Assembly (NCBI GenBank): GCA_023447635.1
Contig: JAEXNA010000217.1
Coordinates: 62,001-126,000 of the forward strand
Direction of reading: 5' to 3'
From: Vulcanimicrobiota bacterium
Lineage (GTDB): Bacteria; Vulcanimicrobiota; Xenobia; Xenobiales; JADMJV01
DNA: 64,000 nt
Below, piece by piece: positions 1 through 7,033 of the stretch. The notes below the pieces were generated by a model that was not told the origin of the DNA, did not search any database, and saw nothing but the letters and a program-made list of their open reading frames with translations. Every line of letters begins with the position of its first letter. The stretch's first letter is position 1. Both the position numbers and the translations under genes were made by a program.

Positions 1-133
1 CTCGATCTGGCTGAACCCCGAACCCGTGCGCTACTGGTACGGCGAAACGCTGCAGGCGATCTCTAGCCTGTTTCCGATGTTCCCGCTGACCATGGACGGG
101 CTGGAAGAGGCGATCCGCGACCTGCGCCACTGA
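1..133 (+). CDS. C-terminal end of a VWA/CoxE-like domain protein (partial)
   Basis: Only the last 43 codons are present, in the frame that starts at base 2 and ends at TGA 131-133. The tail reads WLNPEP, then W-Y-G-E-T, then MFPLTMDGLEEAIRDL. This resembles the conserved C-terminus of CoxE-like von Willebrand factor A proteins, which often work with MoxR AAA+ ATPases in metal or cofactor insertion. That assignment rests on pattern memory of a short tail. The next gene is on the opposite strand and converges on it. Confidence 0.55.
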   Translation, partial: SIWLNPEPVRYWYGETLQAISSLFPMFPLTMDGLEEAIRDLRH

Positions 134-160
134 GTCGGTGGATTCCCCGGCTCGGGCATG

Positions 161-188
161 AAAAATGCGACCCCCGGGGGAGGTCGCA
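161..188 (-). terminator. Rho-independent terminator of the 211-921 gene
   Basis: On the minus strand a 7-bp stem TGCGACC/GGTCGCA with a C/G-rich loop is followed by five T (plus-strand AAAAA at 161-165). It lies just beyond the stop at 211. Confidence 0.75.
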
Positions 189-210
189 TGGGAAGCTGAC
201 GGCTTTGGGC

Positions 211-921
211 CTAGTTCGCCAGAAGATAAGTCGGCGTCGCCGTGTCCAGCGGGCGGGTGGCGATCGGCTCGCCGGTGGGTGCCGTCGCGGTGGCTACGAC
301 CGGGGGGGTCGGAGGGGCGGAGAACTCTTCGTTGGCTTTGGCCTTGGCGGCTTTGCGCTCGGCGATCTGCTTCTTCCAGACCGTGGCGCGCTCCATACCG
401 TGGGTCATCCCGCGCAGCGAATGGCTGACCGTGTCGGCGGCGTAGGAGACGCCGACCAGGGTGTCGCCAAGGGCGGCCTTGGCGGGCATCACGTACTTCA
501 TCACGCTTCCCGCCAGGCCGACCAGGTCGGTGGCCACGCGGGCGATGTCCAGGCCCTTTTCGAACAGTCCGGCGGTGGGGTCTTTCAAGGTGCTGTTCAG
601 GCGGTAGGCGTTAGCGCCCAGGATGGAAAGGCGGATGGTCGGCACGATGGCGTGGCCGAACCCTTCGCGCACGCCGTTGTCGGTGCCCTGGAGCAGCTTT
701 TCGCTGATCGAGGTGGCGCCGTAGCGCAGAGCCAGAGCGGGGTCGTTTTTGCCGACCTCGACGAGTTCGTTGAAGGCGAAGTAGGTGGTGTCGATCACCG
801 CTTCGGCAACGTTGTTCATCAGGCTGTTCCGCGAGCTGTCGACCGGGCCTTGTTTGGCCGGAGGGCGCGCTTCGGTGCGGACGGTGGTGGGCAGTGACTG
901 GGTGCCGGAGTTGATAATCAT
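211..921 (-). CDS. Unknown protein, 236 aa
   Basis: I do not recognise a family. The first ~30 residues are polar and probably disordered. The middle (about 35-180) alternates Ala/Gly/Val-rich helices such as LVGLAGSVMKYVMPAKAALG, which look amphipathic or weakly membrane-associated rather than clear transmembrane spans. It then has a Lys/Ala-rich helix (KKQIAERKAAKAKANEE) and a Pro/Thr/Ala-rich tail. No signal peptide is seen. The start is supported by an upstream AGGAAAGG on the minus strand. It is monocistronic, with its own terminator at 161-188. The start is similar in style (short, polar, alanine/proline) to the peptidase at 60813-62360, but I see no homology. Confidence 0.75.
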   Translation of the reverse strand: MIINSGTQSLPTTVRTEARPPAKQGPVDSSRNSLMNNVAEAVIDTTYFAFNELVEVGKNDPALALRYGATSISEKLLQGTDNGVREGFGHAIVPTIRLSILGANAYRLNSTLKDPTAGLFEKGLDIARVATDLVGLAGSVMKYVMPAKAALGDTLVGVSYAADTVSHSLRGMTHGMERATVWKKQIAERKAAKAKANEEFSAPPTPPVVATATAPTGEPIATRPLDTATPTYLLAN

Positions 922-1027
922 GAGTAAGCCTTTCCTAGCAGCGTGGCAGCGATCACCGTTCGGGCCTGTCTTCCTTGGGGAAGCTCTTTACCGACCGACG
1001 GTTTCCTCAGATCGCATGACTATCATG

Positions 1028-1065
1028 CCAGAGTCCAACGGTAACATGGTTAACAGGTTTTTAAC
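1028..1065 (+). repeat. Left copy of an imperfect ~38-bp direct repeat (att-like)
   Basis: The core CCAGAGTCCAACGG-Y-AACATG-R-TTAAC recurs at 3613-3651, and both copies are followed by a TTTTTAAC run. The two copies bracket the integrase fragment and the collagen-like gene. The surrounding 922-1216 stretch has no other gene that I can support. Confidence 0.7.
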
Positions 1066-1216
1066 GGTTCGCCGTTTCTGTCACTACACCCAAATGCGCT
1101 TACGCGAGGTTTCGCGCCGTTTCGAGCGCATGAGCGGTTTCGAAGATACCCTCCGAATCGAACCCAAACTGACCGATTCGGAACGCGTGGTGATCACCAG
1201 GTGATCATTGATCATG

Positions 1217-1456
1217 CTAGTCGGGGTAGGCGGCGGCGAAAGTATCCGCGACCTCGTGGTCCATCTCGACGTCGACGCGGGAGTAAGTATCGAGCGTCTC
1301 TTTGATCGAAGCGTGGCCAAGGCGCGCCGACACCTTCTTGACGTGAGTGCCAGTCCGCAGCAGTTCCGTGGCGTGGGTGTGGCGCAGGATGTAGAGCTTA
1401 CGGTCGTCAGGAGACCCGAGCTGGTTAAGGATTTTCCGGAAACGCTGGGAAACGGC
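1217..1456 (-). pseudogene. C-terminal fragment of a tyrosine recombinase (phage-type integrase)
   Basis: About 80 residues survive. They include LRHTHATELL with the second catalytic Arg and its following His, then RLGHAS (the H/W position), and TYSRVD with the nucleophilic Tyr. These are the C-terminal catalytic boxes of the phage integrase family, which makes and rejoins DNA strands at attachment sites. The N-terminal DNA-binding domain and the first catalytic Arg are missing. Upstream of about 1456 the reading frame runs antisense into an unrelated gene fragment (1461-1710), so this is a broken remnant. It sits just inside the left att-like repeat, where an element integrase is often found. 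Confidence 0.8.
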
Positions 1457-1460
1457 TCCG

Positions 1461-1710
1461 ATGCAACGGAACCAGGTGGCAGAGCTGGCGGCCGAGATCC
1501 GTGGCGTCGACCTGGTCGGCGACACCTACTCCCCGAACTCCGTCTGTGTGGAGGCCAGGCACTACGGCCTGGTCCGCGCCGGCGACCTGGTGACCAGGCC
1601 TGACGGCGTTATCGAGACCTGCCGGATGGAGGTCCTCCGCCGGTTCCCGCCGGGGTTGAAAGGGCGACAGATGGCAGCGGTTCGAGGACGTCGGTCCGTT
1701 CGCGCGATAA
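1461..1710 (+). pseudogene. Left copy of a duplicated gene end, frameshifted
   Basis: It reads from ATG 1461 through ARHYGLVRAGDLVTRPDG and IETCRMEVLRRFP. Compared with the intact right copy at 3334-3441, the left copy lacks two bases near 1660 (TTGA--AAGGG against TTGAGAAAGGG). Restoring the frame gives GDRWQRFEDVGPFAR and a TAA at 1708-1710, matching GDRWQRFEDAGPFAQ and TAG in the right copy. I do not recognise the product. The two copies lie 1.7 kb apart in the same orientation, on either side of the collagen-like gene. Confidence 0.7.
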
Positions 1711-1785
1711 GCCCAAGGAACAACCCGCTGGAGTCATCCGGCAGGGGCTTTCTTGCGTCCGCCGGTAGCCTAGAAGCATCATCGT

Positions 1786-1814
1786 TTGCCGAAAGGTCCT
1801 CATTAAATTATAAG
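1786..1814 (+). promoter_or_regulatory. Candidate sigma70-type promoter for the collagen-like gene
   Basis: TTGCCG (1786-1791), a 17-bp spacer and TATAAG (1809-1814) lie in a locally AT-rich stretch that contrasts with its GC-rich surroundings. The 5' leader would be about 80 nt. AGGAGG at 1865-1870 can pair with CCTCCT at 1889-1894, just before the start codon. Confidence 0.5.
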
Positions 1815-1901
1815 GAATACTCCGACGCGGATAGGACCTACGTGCTTTCCGCAAGTTCATTTCCAGGAGGATAGGGGGGGCTCCGGCTCCTCCTACGTAC
1901 C

Positions 1902-3146
1902 ATGAAAAACCTTACTAGAGCGCTGCTCTGGCTTTTGCTCGTAAGCTGGGTCGCAGGATGCGGCTCTTCGAACGAAGACTACTTTGTCTCTAATGGAACC
2001 GGCGGTGGACAAAATGTCCCTCCCGCCCAGCTGAGACTCGACTTCAATCAGCCCGGCGGAGGCACTTCCCTCCCGCCTGGCACCACGACCTTGGTCGTAA
2101 GGGGATACACAGCCAGCGGCGCCCAGCAATTCGGACCGTTAGCGCTGCCTCGTCCCGAAAACGACATCCTCAGCCTTAGTGTAGACCCTTCGGTGACCCT
2201 CGTCGAAGTCGACGCGGTAGGCCAAGCCCTGCTGCAGGCAACCGGAGGCCAAGTTCTGGCTCAATTCGCCGTCGAGGTCGACCTGCAGTCAGGCCAAACC
2301 GTCGTCGTCTTGGTCGGAAGCGAAGGTCCGAGCGGCGCTACCGGTCCGACCGGCGCGACGGGTCCCGCAGGTGCTACGGGTCCTACCGGTAACGCTGGCC
2401 CTAGCGGACCTACCGGCGATCCCGGTCCGGCCGGCCCCACGGGCAACACCGGCCCGAGTGGCGATCCTGGACCCACTGGGCCTACGGGTGCTGACGGCGC
2501 AACCGGAGCCACCGGCGCTGACGGAGCCACCGGCGCTGAAGGAGCCACCGGAGCCACCGGAGCCACCGGTGCAACCGGTAACACTGGAGCCACCGGAGCC
2601 ACCGGTAACACTGGGGTGACGGGACCGACAGGTTCCGACGGTGCCGGCTCAACCTTCGTCTCCGGCGGCCAAGCGTCTGTCTCCACGATTATTCCGGGAA
2701 TTAGTGGGATTTATCACATCCTTCCTCTCTCGGGCACTGGAGCAAATTCAAACACCGTCCTCGGACCTACCGTCGACTTGACCAGCAGCAGCGTCGCCGG
2801 GTCAACGATCTCTAGAGACGGAGTTATCACCTCGATCAGCGCTTACCACACCCTGGACCAGGCCCAGTCGCTGGTCGGCACGACCGTGACTCAGACGGTC
2901 CAGCTGTACGTGAGCACCACACCTGACAATACCTATGTCCCCATACCGGGTGCCACGGTCACACTCGCTCCGTCCCTAACCGGCGTTCTCGCTATTGGAA
3001 CCATATCCAACGGGATCACCACAGGTCTATCTATCCCCGTTACAGCAGGCAGCAATGTCATCGCTGTCTACTCGACCACGAGTGCTGGAATCAATCTAGT
3101 AAACACGATTCAGGGGCGGATTTCCGTTGGTGTTACCATCAACTAA
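1902..3146 (+). CDS. Collagen-like repeat lipoprotein with a BclA/BclB-like C-terminal domain, 414 aa
   Basis: The N-terminus is a lipoprotein signal (MKNLTRALLWLLLVSWVAGC, lipid Cys at residue 20). Residues ~21-137 form a predicted beta-rich stalk domain. Residues ~138-250 are collagen-type Gly-X-Y triplets, mostly G-A-T, G-P-T and G-N-T. The final ~160 residues are beta-rich and resemble the C-terminal domain of Bacillus exosporium glycoproteins BclA/BclB. Thr-rich triplets in those proteins are O-glycosylated, so this is probably a surface filament tethered to the outer face of a membrane. No Shine-Dalgarno sequence lies at the usual distance: AGGAGG is 31 bases upstream of the ATG. The gene sits between two copies of a duplicated gene end and two att-like repeats, next to an integrase remnant, so horizontal acquisition is likely. 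Confidence 0.85.
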   Translation: MKNLTRALLWLLLVSWVAGCGSSNEDYFVSNGTGGGQNVPPAQLRLDFNQPGGGTSLPPGTTTLVVRGYTASGAQQFGPLALPRPENDILSLSVDPSVTLVEVDAVGQALLQATGGQVLAQFAVEVDLQSGQTVVVLVGSEGPSGATGPTGATGPAGATGPTGNAGPSGPTGDPGPAGPTGNTGPSGDPGPTGPTGADGATGATGADGATGAEGATGATGATGATGNTGATGATGNTGVTGPTGSDGAGSTFVSGGQASVSTIIPGISGIYHILPLSGTGANSNTVLGPTVDLTSSSVAGSTISRDGVITSISAYHTLDQAQSLVGTTVTQTVQLYVSTTPDNTYVPIPGATVTLAPSLTGVLAIGTISNGITTGLSIPVTAGSNVIAVYSTTSAGINLVNTIQGRISVGVTIN

Positions 3147-3200
3147 GACGGCACCGGATTCGTGAAGGCGACCGGTCACAACCGGTCCCTCACAAGGAAG

Positions 3201-3236
3201 AAGCCCCCGCTCGGTTCGCCCGGGCGGGGGCTTTTT
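3201..3236 (+). terminator. Terminator of the collagen-like gene
   Basis: AGCCCCCGC pairs with GCGGGGGCT and is followed by TTTT, 55 bp after the stop codon. Confidence 0.85.
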
Positions 3237-3333
3237 GCGTTCTGGGGCGTGTGGCTCTCGGGGAAGCCTACTTACTATGCGCCACCCGGTGCCAAACAGC
3301 TCATTTTCGGAACAGAGAATCAAATAGGCGCTC

Positions 3334-3441
3334 GGCGTGATCGAGACCTGCCGGATGGAGGTCCTCCGCCGGTTCCCCCACGGATTGAGAAAGGGCGACC
3401 GGTGGCAGCGCTTCGAGGACGCTGGACCGTTCGCCCAATAG
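3334..3441 (+). pseudogene. Right copy of the duplicated gene end (in frame, no start)
   Basis: Thirty-five codons read G-V-I-E-T-C-R-M-E-V-L-R-R-F-P and finish WQRFEDAGPFAQ followed by TAG. It is collinear with 1605-1710, with an identical core of about 35 bp. Upstream of 3334 the homology stops and no start codon is available, so it is the 3' stump of a gene. A good terminator follows at 3455-3494, as expected for a true gene end. Confidence 0.65.
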
Positions 3442-3454
3442 CATCCCTCAATAC

Positions 3455-3494
3455 AAAGGGCCCCCGCCGGTTTGCGCTGACGGGGGCCTTTTTT
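3455..3494 (+). terminator. Terminator after the right gene stump
   Basis: GGCCCCCG (3459-3466) pairs with CGGGGGCC (3481-3488) and is followed by six T. Confidence 0.85.
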
Positions 3495-3695
3495 GCGTTT
3501 CCCCGAGCAGTTCGGGAAGCTTCTAGGTGGGTCCGGTGGTGATCCTGAGGTGATCATAGCCACTGGGCAACATGATAAATGGTGATTTTTTTCCTGTAAA
3601 TGGGGCTTGGGCTCCAGAGTCCAACGGCAACATGATTAACAACTTTTTAACTGGAGTCCAAATTCCAACCATGCCGGGAGCGCCGGGAGGGAAGG
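3495..3695. other. Non-coding right edge of the island
   Basis: No gene is supported here. It holds a GTGATCCTGAGGTGATCA stretch (3538-3555) that echoes GTGATCACCAGGTGATCA near 1189-1206. It also holds several variants of a CAACATGATAA-type word (3567-3579, 3629-3640) around the right att-like repeat. Confidence 0.5.
3613..3651 (+). repeat. Right copy of the att-like direct repeat
   Basis: CCAGAGTCCAACGG-C-AACATG-A-TTAAC followed by AACTTTTTAAC; compare 1028-1065. A partial third copy (CTGGAGTCCAAATTCCAACCATG) follows at 3651-3673. Confidence 0.7.
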
Positions 3696-3980
3696 CTAGT
3701 CGCAGCTTCGTTTGGACTTAGGGATAGTCACGACGCCCCTGCTTCGAGGGGGAGGGGCAATGAGCTCTCCGGCCGCCTGCGGTGGTGGGGTCGGGGAGGC
3801 AGCCGGGGAAGGCGGAGACGGAGCGAGCATCACGGCGCCAGCGGTCGGGGGTGGAGTTTCCTCCCGGGTGGAGCAGCCGAGGTCGCTGCCGGAGAGCAGG
3901 GCGGCGGCGCTCAACCCTCCACCCAGGAAGAGCATGTCGGCCAGGAAGCGGCGACGGGATTTGCGATTGGGCTCGTTCAT
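3696..3980 (-). CDS. Small Tat-signal protein coupled to a radical SAM enzyme; candidate substrate, 94 aa
   Basis: The chosen ATG (3980) overlaps the stop of the radical SAM gene as ATGA, implying translational coupling. Residues 8-13 are S-R-R-R-F-L, a near-perfect twin-arginine motif, followed by a hydrophobic Gly/Ala/Leu segment (14-31) and a Cys at 36 (DLGCS, a weak lipobox). The mature part is Pro/Ala-rich (about 43-78) and then basic, ending K-S-K-R-S-C-D. A cofactor-carrying or modified protein is often folded or modified before Tat export, so modification by the upstream enzyme is a reasonable inference, not shown. No database family is recognised. A simple anchored linker protein remains possible. 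Confidence 0.7.
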   Translation of the reverse strand: MNEPNRKSRRRFLADMLFLGGGLSAAALLSGSDLGCSTREETPPPTAGAVMLAPSPPSPAASPTPPPQAAGELIAPPPRSRGVVTIPKSKRSCD

Positions 3981-5026
3981 CGGGCCACCTCGCAGAGGGC
4001 TTCTTCGATCTCGCGCCGCACCGGGTCGGCCGCGTCGCGAGTCCAGTCCGCGAAGCGAGCGCTGTGATCGAGTTGAACTTTGGTGTCGCCGGGCATCAGG
4101 GGGATACACTGGCAGCCGCCTTTGCCGCAGCCGCCCTGACGCAGTCCGTCCTCGCCTTCCTGGCGCAACTGCTGGGCCTTGTCCGTCTGCCAGCCCAGCT
4201 TGACGTGGCCGATGCGAACCTCGGGGCGGCGGTCGGTGCCGACCAGGCGGGCACAGGGGTAGAGATTACCGGACGGGGCGATAGTTACCTGACGCCCTCC
4301 AAAATCGCAGGCCCCCTGGGCCTCTGCCACCCCTGGCTCCCCGGTTTCGGGAAAATAGGTGGCGAAGGGCGACAGATGCAGCGGTTGGTCGGTGCACATC
4401 GAGAGCAGACTGGCCCGCGCCAGTTGAGACCAGACGTCGCGAGCTTCGTCCTCGACCGGAGCCCAGTCCGCCTCCAGATCCGGCAGCAGCGAGATTCGGC
4501 TCGCTCCGGCTCGGTAAAGCCGCTCGACGGCCGGGAGCAGGGAGCCGATGGTGCTGGGGGTCACCACCATCAGCAGGTGAACCCGTTCCAGCGTGTCCAG
4601 CGCCCGCTCGACGTTGCGCCAGACCAGGCGGCCCGAACCGCGACCGTTGACGAAGGGGCGGGCGACGTCCTGGACGTCTTCGGGACCGTCGAGCGAGAGC
4701 GCCGTCCAGACGTTGTACTCGGCTAGAAAGCGGAGCTGTTTCTCTTCGAGAATGGTGGCGTTCGTCGTGATCTGGAAGCTGATCTTGCGGCCGGCGCGAT
4801 CGGCGGCCCGGCGCGCCCAGCGACAGACTTTGGCCATCAACGGGAAGCGCAGGAACGGCTCGCCTCCGAAGAAGCTCAGCTCCAGGTCGCCGGAGCCGCC
4901 GGAGAAGAGCATTCGTAGCCCTTCCATCGCCGTCTTCTCCGTCATGTGACGGTTGAACTTCTCTCCGGCGTAGCAGTAAGAGCAGGCCAGATTGCACTGG
5001 TGGGTAAGCACGAGACAGACTTTCAT
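3977..5026 (-). CDS. Radical SAM/SPASM-domain enzyme, 349 aa
   Basis: Residues ~10-17 carry the radical SAM signature C-x3-C-x2-C (CNLACSYC), which binds the [4Fe-4S] cluster that cleaves S-adenosylmethionine. SFFGGEPFL, around residue 53, is the GGE-type SAM-binding motif. The C-terminal third has a SPASM-type cysteine set (GACDF, YPCARL, then GGCGKGGCQC) for auxiliary clusters. SPASM enzymes typically modify peptides or proteins. The start at 5026 was chosen because GGGAGGGGAT lies directly upstream of MKVCLVLTHQCN; the longer reading adds a basic, Pro-rich stretch that is not typical. The only plausible substrate nearby is the coupled Tat-signal protein. Confidence 0.9.
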   Translation of the reverse strand: MKVCLVLTHQCNLACSYCYAGEKFNRHMTEKTAMEGLRMLFSGGSGDLELSFFGGEPFLRFPLMAKVCRWARRAADRAGRKISFQITTNATILEEKQLRFLAEYNVWTALSLDGPEDVQDVARPFVNGRGSGRLVWRNVERALDTLERVHLLMVVTPSTIGSLLPAVERLYRAGASRISLLPDLEADWAPVEDEARDVWSQLARASLLSMCTDQPLHLSPFATYFPETGEPGVAEAQGACDFGGRQVTIAPSGNLYPCARLVGTDRRPEVRIGHVKLGWQTDKAQQLRQEGEDGLRQGGCGKGGCQCIPLMPGDTKVQLDHSARFADWTRDAADPVRREIEEALCEVAR

Positions 5027-5221
5027 ATCCCCTCCCGTCGTCGGTCGATAGAGCTTATTCCCGTCTTCGCGACCGGCTCGCGTCCCCCTGGGTCGCTCGA
5101 CGGGGGGTAGACTTGTCCTAGGCGGCTTGAGAAGGGGCCGACCCGGCGACCGTCGTACCACGCCGCTTGCCGGATCGGGAAGGTCTGGCAGCAGTCGAAA
5201 TGTTCAAAACGATGATTTGCG

Positions 5222-5398
5222 ATGATTTGGATTAGCGCCGTCGGAAAGATTCTGGCGATTCTGGCTCTCTATGTGCTGGCTTCGCTGCTAACCGAGCGCC
5301 GTCAGGGACGCCGGAACCGCCGCGTGGTGGGGTCGGAGGCTCGGGGCGAGGCGTCGGCCGGCCGATCCAAAACTCGCCGATTCGGCCGCGTGGCCTGA
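5222..5398 (+). CDS. Small single-pass membrane protein, 58 aa
   Basis: ATG 5222 opens a 58-codon frame with one clear transmembrane helix (ISAVGKILAILALYVLASLL, residues ~4-23). A strongly basic tail rich in Arg follows, predicting a cytoplasmic C-terminus. It ends 11 bp before the next gene, so the two are probably co-transcribed. The Shine-Dalgarno sequence is weak, so the exact start is uncertain. Function unknown. Confidence 0.5.
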   Translation: MIWISAVGKILAILALYVLASLLTERRQGRRNRRVVGSEARGEASAGRSKTRRFGRVA

Positions 5399-5409
5399 GG
5401 ATCATTTGC

Positions 5410-5739
5410 ATGGCAGAGCGTAAGAAGAGCGCCAAAAAGACGCGCGTCCCCGCAGAAAAGCCCGCCCCCGCTTCGAACGGGGTTCCCCCGGAGCTCAGAG
5501 CTCTTTGGGACGAGGCGCTGCGGCTGGAGATGGAGCTGGAGAAAGAGCTGCTCGAGGACACCGTGAAAAGTGCCCAACTGGCGCTCGAAGAGCTTCACGC
5601 CGAAACCAAGACCCAGCCGTTCGAGCGTCGCCGTGGCCTGCGGCTGCGCGAAAAGGCCGAACGGGTCGAACGCGCCTTCAACCGACTGCGCGCTCTGCGC
5701 ACGGGCGAGATGCTGCCGGCTCGCCACCCGGATGATTAA
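5410..5739 (+). CDS. Unknown helical protein, 109 aa
   Basis: The N-terminus is Lys-rich and disordered. Residues ~27-100 form a charged Leu/Glu heptad pattern (LRLEMELEKELLEDTVKSAQ) that suggests a coiled coil. GAGGA precedes the ATG at a suitable distance. The last codons overlap the start of the photolyase-like gene by 8 bp, so the two are likely coupled. I recognise no family. Confidence 0.7.
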   Translation: MAERKKSAKKTRVPAEKPAPASNGVPPELRALWDEALRLEMELEKELLEDTVKSAQLALEELHAETKTQPFERRRGLRLREKAERVERAFNRLRALRTGEMLPARHPDD

Positions 5740-6925
5740 CGTGCCGTCGGGTCAGCTGAGCCGAGAGTCGGCGCTGTCTTCACTGAGCGCCGTGGTCTCG
5801 CGCGCCGCCGGCTCTTCGGGGGCAGATGCCGAGGCCGAACTGGCGCTTCCCCTTCGTCACCGCTATCTTGGCGACAGCGAGGTCGCTTCGGCGGTGCTGG
5901 CCGAGCATAAGCCTGCGACGGTGGGGCCGTTCCTGGAACGGATGCTCTGGCGCACCTACTGCCGAGGCTGGATGGAAGGGCGCTCCGGCGCTTACCTGAC
6001 CTATCGGCGCCAGGTAGCCGACGACTTTCGTCGCTTTGGTGTCACCGAGGCGTATCAGAAGGCGCTGAGCGGCACGACGGGGCTAGACGCTTTCGACGCT
6101 TGGAATGAGGAACTTACCTCGCACGGGCGTTTGAGCTTTCCGGCGCGCCAATGGTACGCCTCGATCTGGATCTTCAGTCTACGTCTTCCGTGGAGTCTGG
6201 GTGCTGCGCACTTCCAGGAGCATCTGCTCGATGTCGACGCCGCCGAGGTCGTTCTAGGCTGGCGTTCGGTGGCCGGTCTGCAGCCTCCGGGCAAGCATCT
6301 TCTGGCCAAAGCCGACGAGATCGCCCGCTTCAGCGAAGGTCGCTTCGATCTGAAAGGGCGACTCAACGAGTCGGCCGTGGCCCAGAAGGGGCCGGCTTTA
6401 CCGCCCGCCGCCCTGATGCCGCTACCTCCCGCCGCAAGCGACCTGTTAGGCGAGAACTACGCTTTGCTGGTCACGCCCGAAGACCTGACGCCCGAGACCA
6501 CCTCGATCGGTAGCCTTCGCCCCAAACTGGTGCTGATTCCCAGTCTGGAGTCGCTGGCTCCTTTCTCGTACCGCTTTAGCGCCCAGGTATCCCAGGCGAC
6601 CACCGCCGCCCTGACCGAGACCCGTTTGCGTTTGGCCGAAGTTTACGGCTGTCCCGTGATCGACTTACCCCAGGGAGGCGACCTGGCCGGGGCGCTGGGT
6701 CAGCGGCTCGGCGAGGATGAGATTCCTCACCTGGTCTACCAGCATCCCACCGTGGGGCCGTGGCAAGACCTGGTGGTAGCCCTGACCGGGCGCGACGTCG
6801 GATTGCGCTTTTTCCCGCTGCGGCGCTCCTGGGATGCCGCGCTGTTCCCGCACGCCTCCCAGGGCTTTGCTCATTTCCAGAGCGCGGCGATGCCGCTTCT
6901 TACCCGGGCGCGCGGTCAGCTTTAG
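5732..6925 (+). CDS. Cryptochrome/photolyase-like FAD-binding protein without the N-terminal antenna domain, 397 aa
   Basis: Residues ~60-200 match the FAD-binding half of photolyases and cryptochromes. FLERMLWRTYCRGWMEGR is the region that precedes the FAD pocket. ARQWYASIWIFSLRLPWSLG and then WRSVAGLQPPGKHLLAK and EIARFSEGRF follow the classic WFASIWIF...GADFF...WRWVAG...Y.A....I.RY..GRF path. The usual N-terminal alpha/beta (antenna) domain is absent. Instead, ~190 residues follow the FAD domain, with strands such as NYALLVTPEDL and PKLVLIPSLESL. DNA repair or light or redox sensing is possible; the family does not settle which. Start taken at ATG 5732, overlapping the upstream gene; a longer upstream reading in another gene's sequence is not credible. 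Confidence 0.8.
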   Translation: MINVPSGQLSRESALSSLSAVVSRAAGSSGADAEAELALPLRHRYLGDSEVASAVLAEHKPATVGPFLERMLWRTYCRGWMEGRSGAYLTYRRQVADDFRRFGVTEAYQKALSGTTGLDAFDAWNEELTSHGRLSFPARQWYASIWIFSLRLPWSLGAAHFQEHLLDVDAAEVVLGWRSVAGLQPPGKHLLAKADEIARFSEGRFDLKGRLNESAVAQKGPALPPAALMPLPPAASDLLGENYALLVTPEDLTPETTSIGSLRPKLVLIPSLESLAPFSYRFSAQVSQATTAALTETRLRLAEVYGCPVIDLPQGGDLAGALGQRLGEDEIPHLVYQHPTVGPWQDLVVALTGRDVGLRFFPLRRSWDAALFPHASQGFAHFQSAAMPLLTRARGQL

Positions 6926-6957
6926 CCAGAGCGAGTAGCTCTCGACCTACCGGAGCC

Positions 6958-6987
6958 GTCAAGACTTCTTATTGTTTAAGTCTTGAC
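6958..6987. promoter_or_regulatory. Perfect 10-bp inverted repeat upstream of the PilZ gene
   Basis: GTCAAGACTT, a 10-base AT-rich loop and AAGTCTTGAC form a perfect palindrome. There is no T-run after it, so it is not a simple terminator. Its right arm overlaps a possible -35 (TTGACG, 6983-6988). It may be an operator or an mRNA leader hairpin. Confidence 0.45.
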
Positions 6988-7033
6988 GAACTCTCTCCCG
7001 CTTGATAGGAATGGGTATCACCGGAGGTGGGGG

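Noticed and set aside
2261..2686. Minus-strand Pro/Val-Ala repeat protein
   Set aside because: It is the reverse complement of the collagen triplets and has no ribosome site or domain.
5027..5221. Longer N-terminus for the radical SAM protein
   Set aside because: The extension is basic and Pro/Arg-rich, and a strong ribosome site lies directly before the conserved MKVCLVLTHQCN start.
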